NCBI GenBank assembly: GCA_035645695.1
Contig: DASQMC010000077.1
Coordinates: 1 to 64,000, forward strand
Origin: JAIVJZ01 sp035645695
GTDB taxonomy: Bacteria > Acidobacteriota > Blastocatellia > Pyrinomonadales > Pyrinomonadaceae
Length of the DNA stretch: 64,000 nucleotides
Direction: 5' to 3'
The notes below the pieces were generated by a model. The model made no database searches. It was not told the DNA's origin and worked only from the letters and a program-made list of their open reading frames with translations. Of this stretch, positions 62,704 through 64,000 are shown piece by piece. Position 1 is the stretch's first letter, and each line of letters opens with the position of its first letter. Both the position numbers and the translations under genes were made by a program.

Positions 62704-64000
62704 TTACGAAAGGGCTGAGACGAAAAAACGGTCTTGCCCGGTTTCTATCAAGTCGATAAAGCGGCGCAGTTCGCCGACGATCCCCGTGTCGGGCATGACG
62801 GTTTCGCCGACGGTCGTTTCGGTGTCCTTGCCGTCTTTGAGTTCGCGGCGTTTGATGAGTTCGGTGGTGAACAGATCGTTCTGCTGAATCTCTTTGATGA
62901 ATTTCGCGCCGTTCGCGTCCTCGTATTCTTCGCGGCTGAGTATGCGATACGTGTTCTTGCCCGCCGCGTCGTAACCGATGTTGTCGGCAATCGCCATGAG
63001 TATCGGATAATCCAGAATCTCACGCTTCCCGGCTTGATAGCGTTCTTCCAAGTCTTCCTTAAACTCGTCAATCTTCTCGCCGTACTCTTCCGCAATCGCC
63101 TTTTTCTTCTCGTCGTTCTCTTCCGTTTTATCTTTGAGCAGCGGCTTGAGCTTTTCCCTGCGCTCGCGCTCCCACGCCTCGAACGTCGGAAGGAGGTTGG
63201 CGGCTTCGGCTATACGGTCTTGCAATCCACGCTTCTTGTTGCGGATGTCTTCGGTCGTCGCCGCCGCGTGCTTCTTCAAAAACAGAATCGAACTCTTTAC
63301 GCCCGCGCCCGTGTTAGCGAAAGCCGTCTGCGGCAACGACACGACGCCGACAATGCGAAACTTTTCTTCAATCGAATCGCGGACGTATTGCGAACTGCTG
63401 TTCGTCAAAATGCCGTCAGGCACGACGACCGCCAGGTAGCCGCCTTCTTTCAGAAATTTATGACCTTGCTCGATAAACAAAACTTCCGTGCTCTGGTTCT
63501 CTCTGCCCGTCGCCGTGTGTTTGCCTTTGAGTTTCGCGTCGATCCAATTCGTCTCCTTGAGCGCGAAGTTGTAATAAGGCGCGGTCGCTTTATCAACCTG
63601 CATGTAGGCTTTCTCGGATTGCTTGACGATTGAGCCGAACGGCGGATTCGTGACGATGAAGTCAAAACTCTCTTCTCTGAATCCGGCATTGTTTTTTGTC
63701 CTGGCGATATGGTCTATCTGATATAAGCCGTCGTATGTGACGACGTTCGTGTGCCCGTCGTCGTGAATGATCATATTCATCTTGGCGACGCGGCTGATTT
63801 GATCGTTGATCTCGATGCCGAACAGATTTTTCCCGGCGAAGGTGTGCCAGTAGTTGTAATGATCGACTTTTTCATCGGGGTTATCCGAATCAAAATACTT
63901 GTCGGCCTGACGGCGCACCTTATCCAGCACATAGAGCAGAAACCCACCCGAACCGCAGGACGTATCTAAAACGCGATGCTCATTAGTTATCGGCAAGGCT
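62704..64000 (-). CDS. hsdM: type I restriction-modification methyltransferase subunit (5' part missing)
   Basis: The frame runs off the right window edge, so only the C-terminal 430 residues are seen. They include the AdoMet-binding motif LDTSCGSGGFLL and the catalytic NPPFG, followed by the long HsdM helical C-terminus rich in Lys and Glu. It methylates adenine as part of the HsdM2S complex. The restriction subunit HsdR is not in this window and presumably lies beyond 64000. Only six bases of sequence and a stop codon separate it from the edge of the specificity gene. Confidence 0.93.
   Translation of the reverse strand, partial: ALPITNEHRVLDTSCGSGGFLLYVLDKVRRQADKYFDSDNPDEKVDHYNYWHTFAGKNLFGIEINDQISRVAKMNMIIHDDGHTNVVTYDGLYQIDHIARTKNNAGFREESFDFIVTNPPFGSIVKQSEKAYMQVDKATAPYYNFALKETNWIDAKLKGKHTATGRENQSTEVLFIEQGHKFLKEGGYLAVVVPDGILTNSSSQYVRDSIEEKFRIVGVVSLPQTAFANTGAGVKSSILFLKKHAAATTEDIRNKKRGLQDRIAEAANLLPTFEAWERERREKLKPLLKDKTEENDEKKKAIAEEYGEKIDEFKEDLEERYQAGKREILDYPILMAIADNIGYDAAGKNTYRILSREEYEDANGAKFIKEIQQNDLFTTELIKRRELKDGKDTETTVGETVMPDTGIVGELRRFIDLIETGQDRFFVSALS

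Overview
The window looks like chromosomal DNA of a GC-rich Gram-negative bacterium. The best guess is an Acidobacteriota member (Blastocatellia-like). This placement is inferred from a 1223-residue Oar-type TonB receptor with an N-terminal carboxypeptidase-regulatory domain, many secreted TPR, CHAT, DUF4097 and BNR-repeat proteins, an aa3/caa3 oxidase operon, and hypothetical families I associate with that phylum. No rRNA, tRNA or CRISPR array was seen. The only clear compositional break is the visibly AT-richer type I restriction region at the right end.

Layout. 1-4.2 kb: cytochrome c oxidase operon (coxBACD-like) ending in a terminator. 4.3-9.5 kb: a zinc-ribbon/DUF4097 membrane protein, a UbiB/AarF kinase and a secreted SGNH hydrolase with Calx-beta and DUF4214 modules. 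10.2-12.6 kb: an RNA/translation cluster (RRM protein, IF-1 from a TTG start, a zinc-ribbon protein, bS21) and an inorganic pyrophosphatase. 13-15.6 kb: two MacB-type permeases without an ATPase. 16-22.7 kb: a secreted TPR-CHAT protein, two secreted repeat/hypothetical proteins and a Lys/Gly/Ser-rich protein.

22.8-42 kb is a co-directional carbohydrate region. It holds a TonB receptor behind a promoter with a LacI-type operator, a TPR protein, two GH43 enzymes, a small conserved-looking ORF, galT-galK, a LacI regulator, and a YtfQ-YtfR-YtfT-YjfF type ABC importer interrupted by a secreted amidohydrolase. The inferred logic is uptake of furanoside-containing oligosaccharide through the outer membrane, trimming by GH43 enzymes, ABC import of the released sugar, and galactose entry into the Leloir pathway.

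42-60.8 kb: a secreted hypothetical protein, a PhyH-type dioxygenase, an acidic protein, a LytTR/LytS-type two-component pair flanking a Fis-like HTH protein, an M20 peptidase, a 1100-residue BNR/sortilin-like protein, an NHL-M23 fusion, divergent tesA | ybbA-ybbP with overlapping start codons, SixA and a metallophosphatase. 60.9-64 kb: a frameshifted gene remnant, then hsdS and the C-terminal part of hsdM (cut by the window edge).

The most unusual signal is a set of ten intergenic inverted-repeat elements, most built from degenerate 7-nt iterations. Their sequences differ from one another but the architecture is shared. They sit at gene ends, and in several cases supply the last codons or stop of the neighbouring gene.
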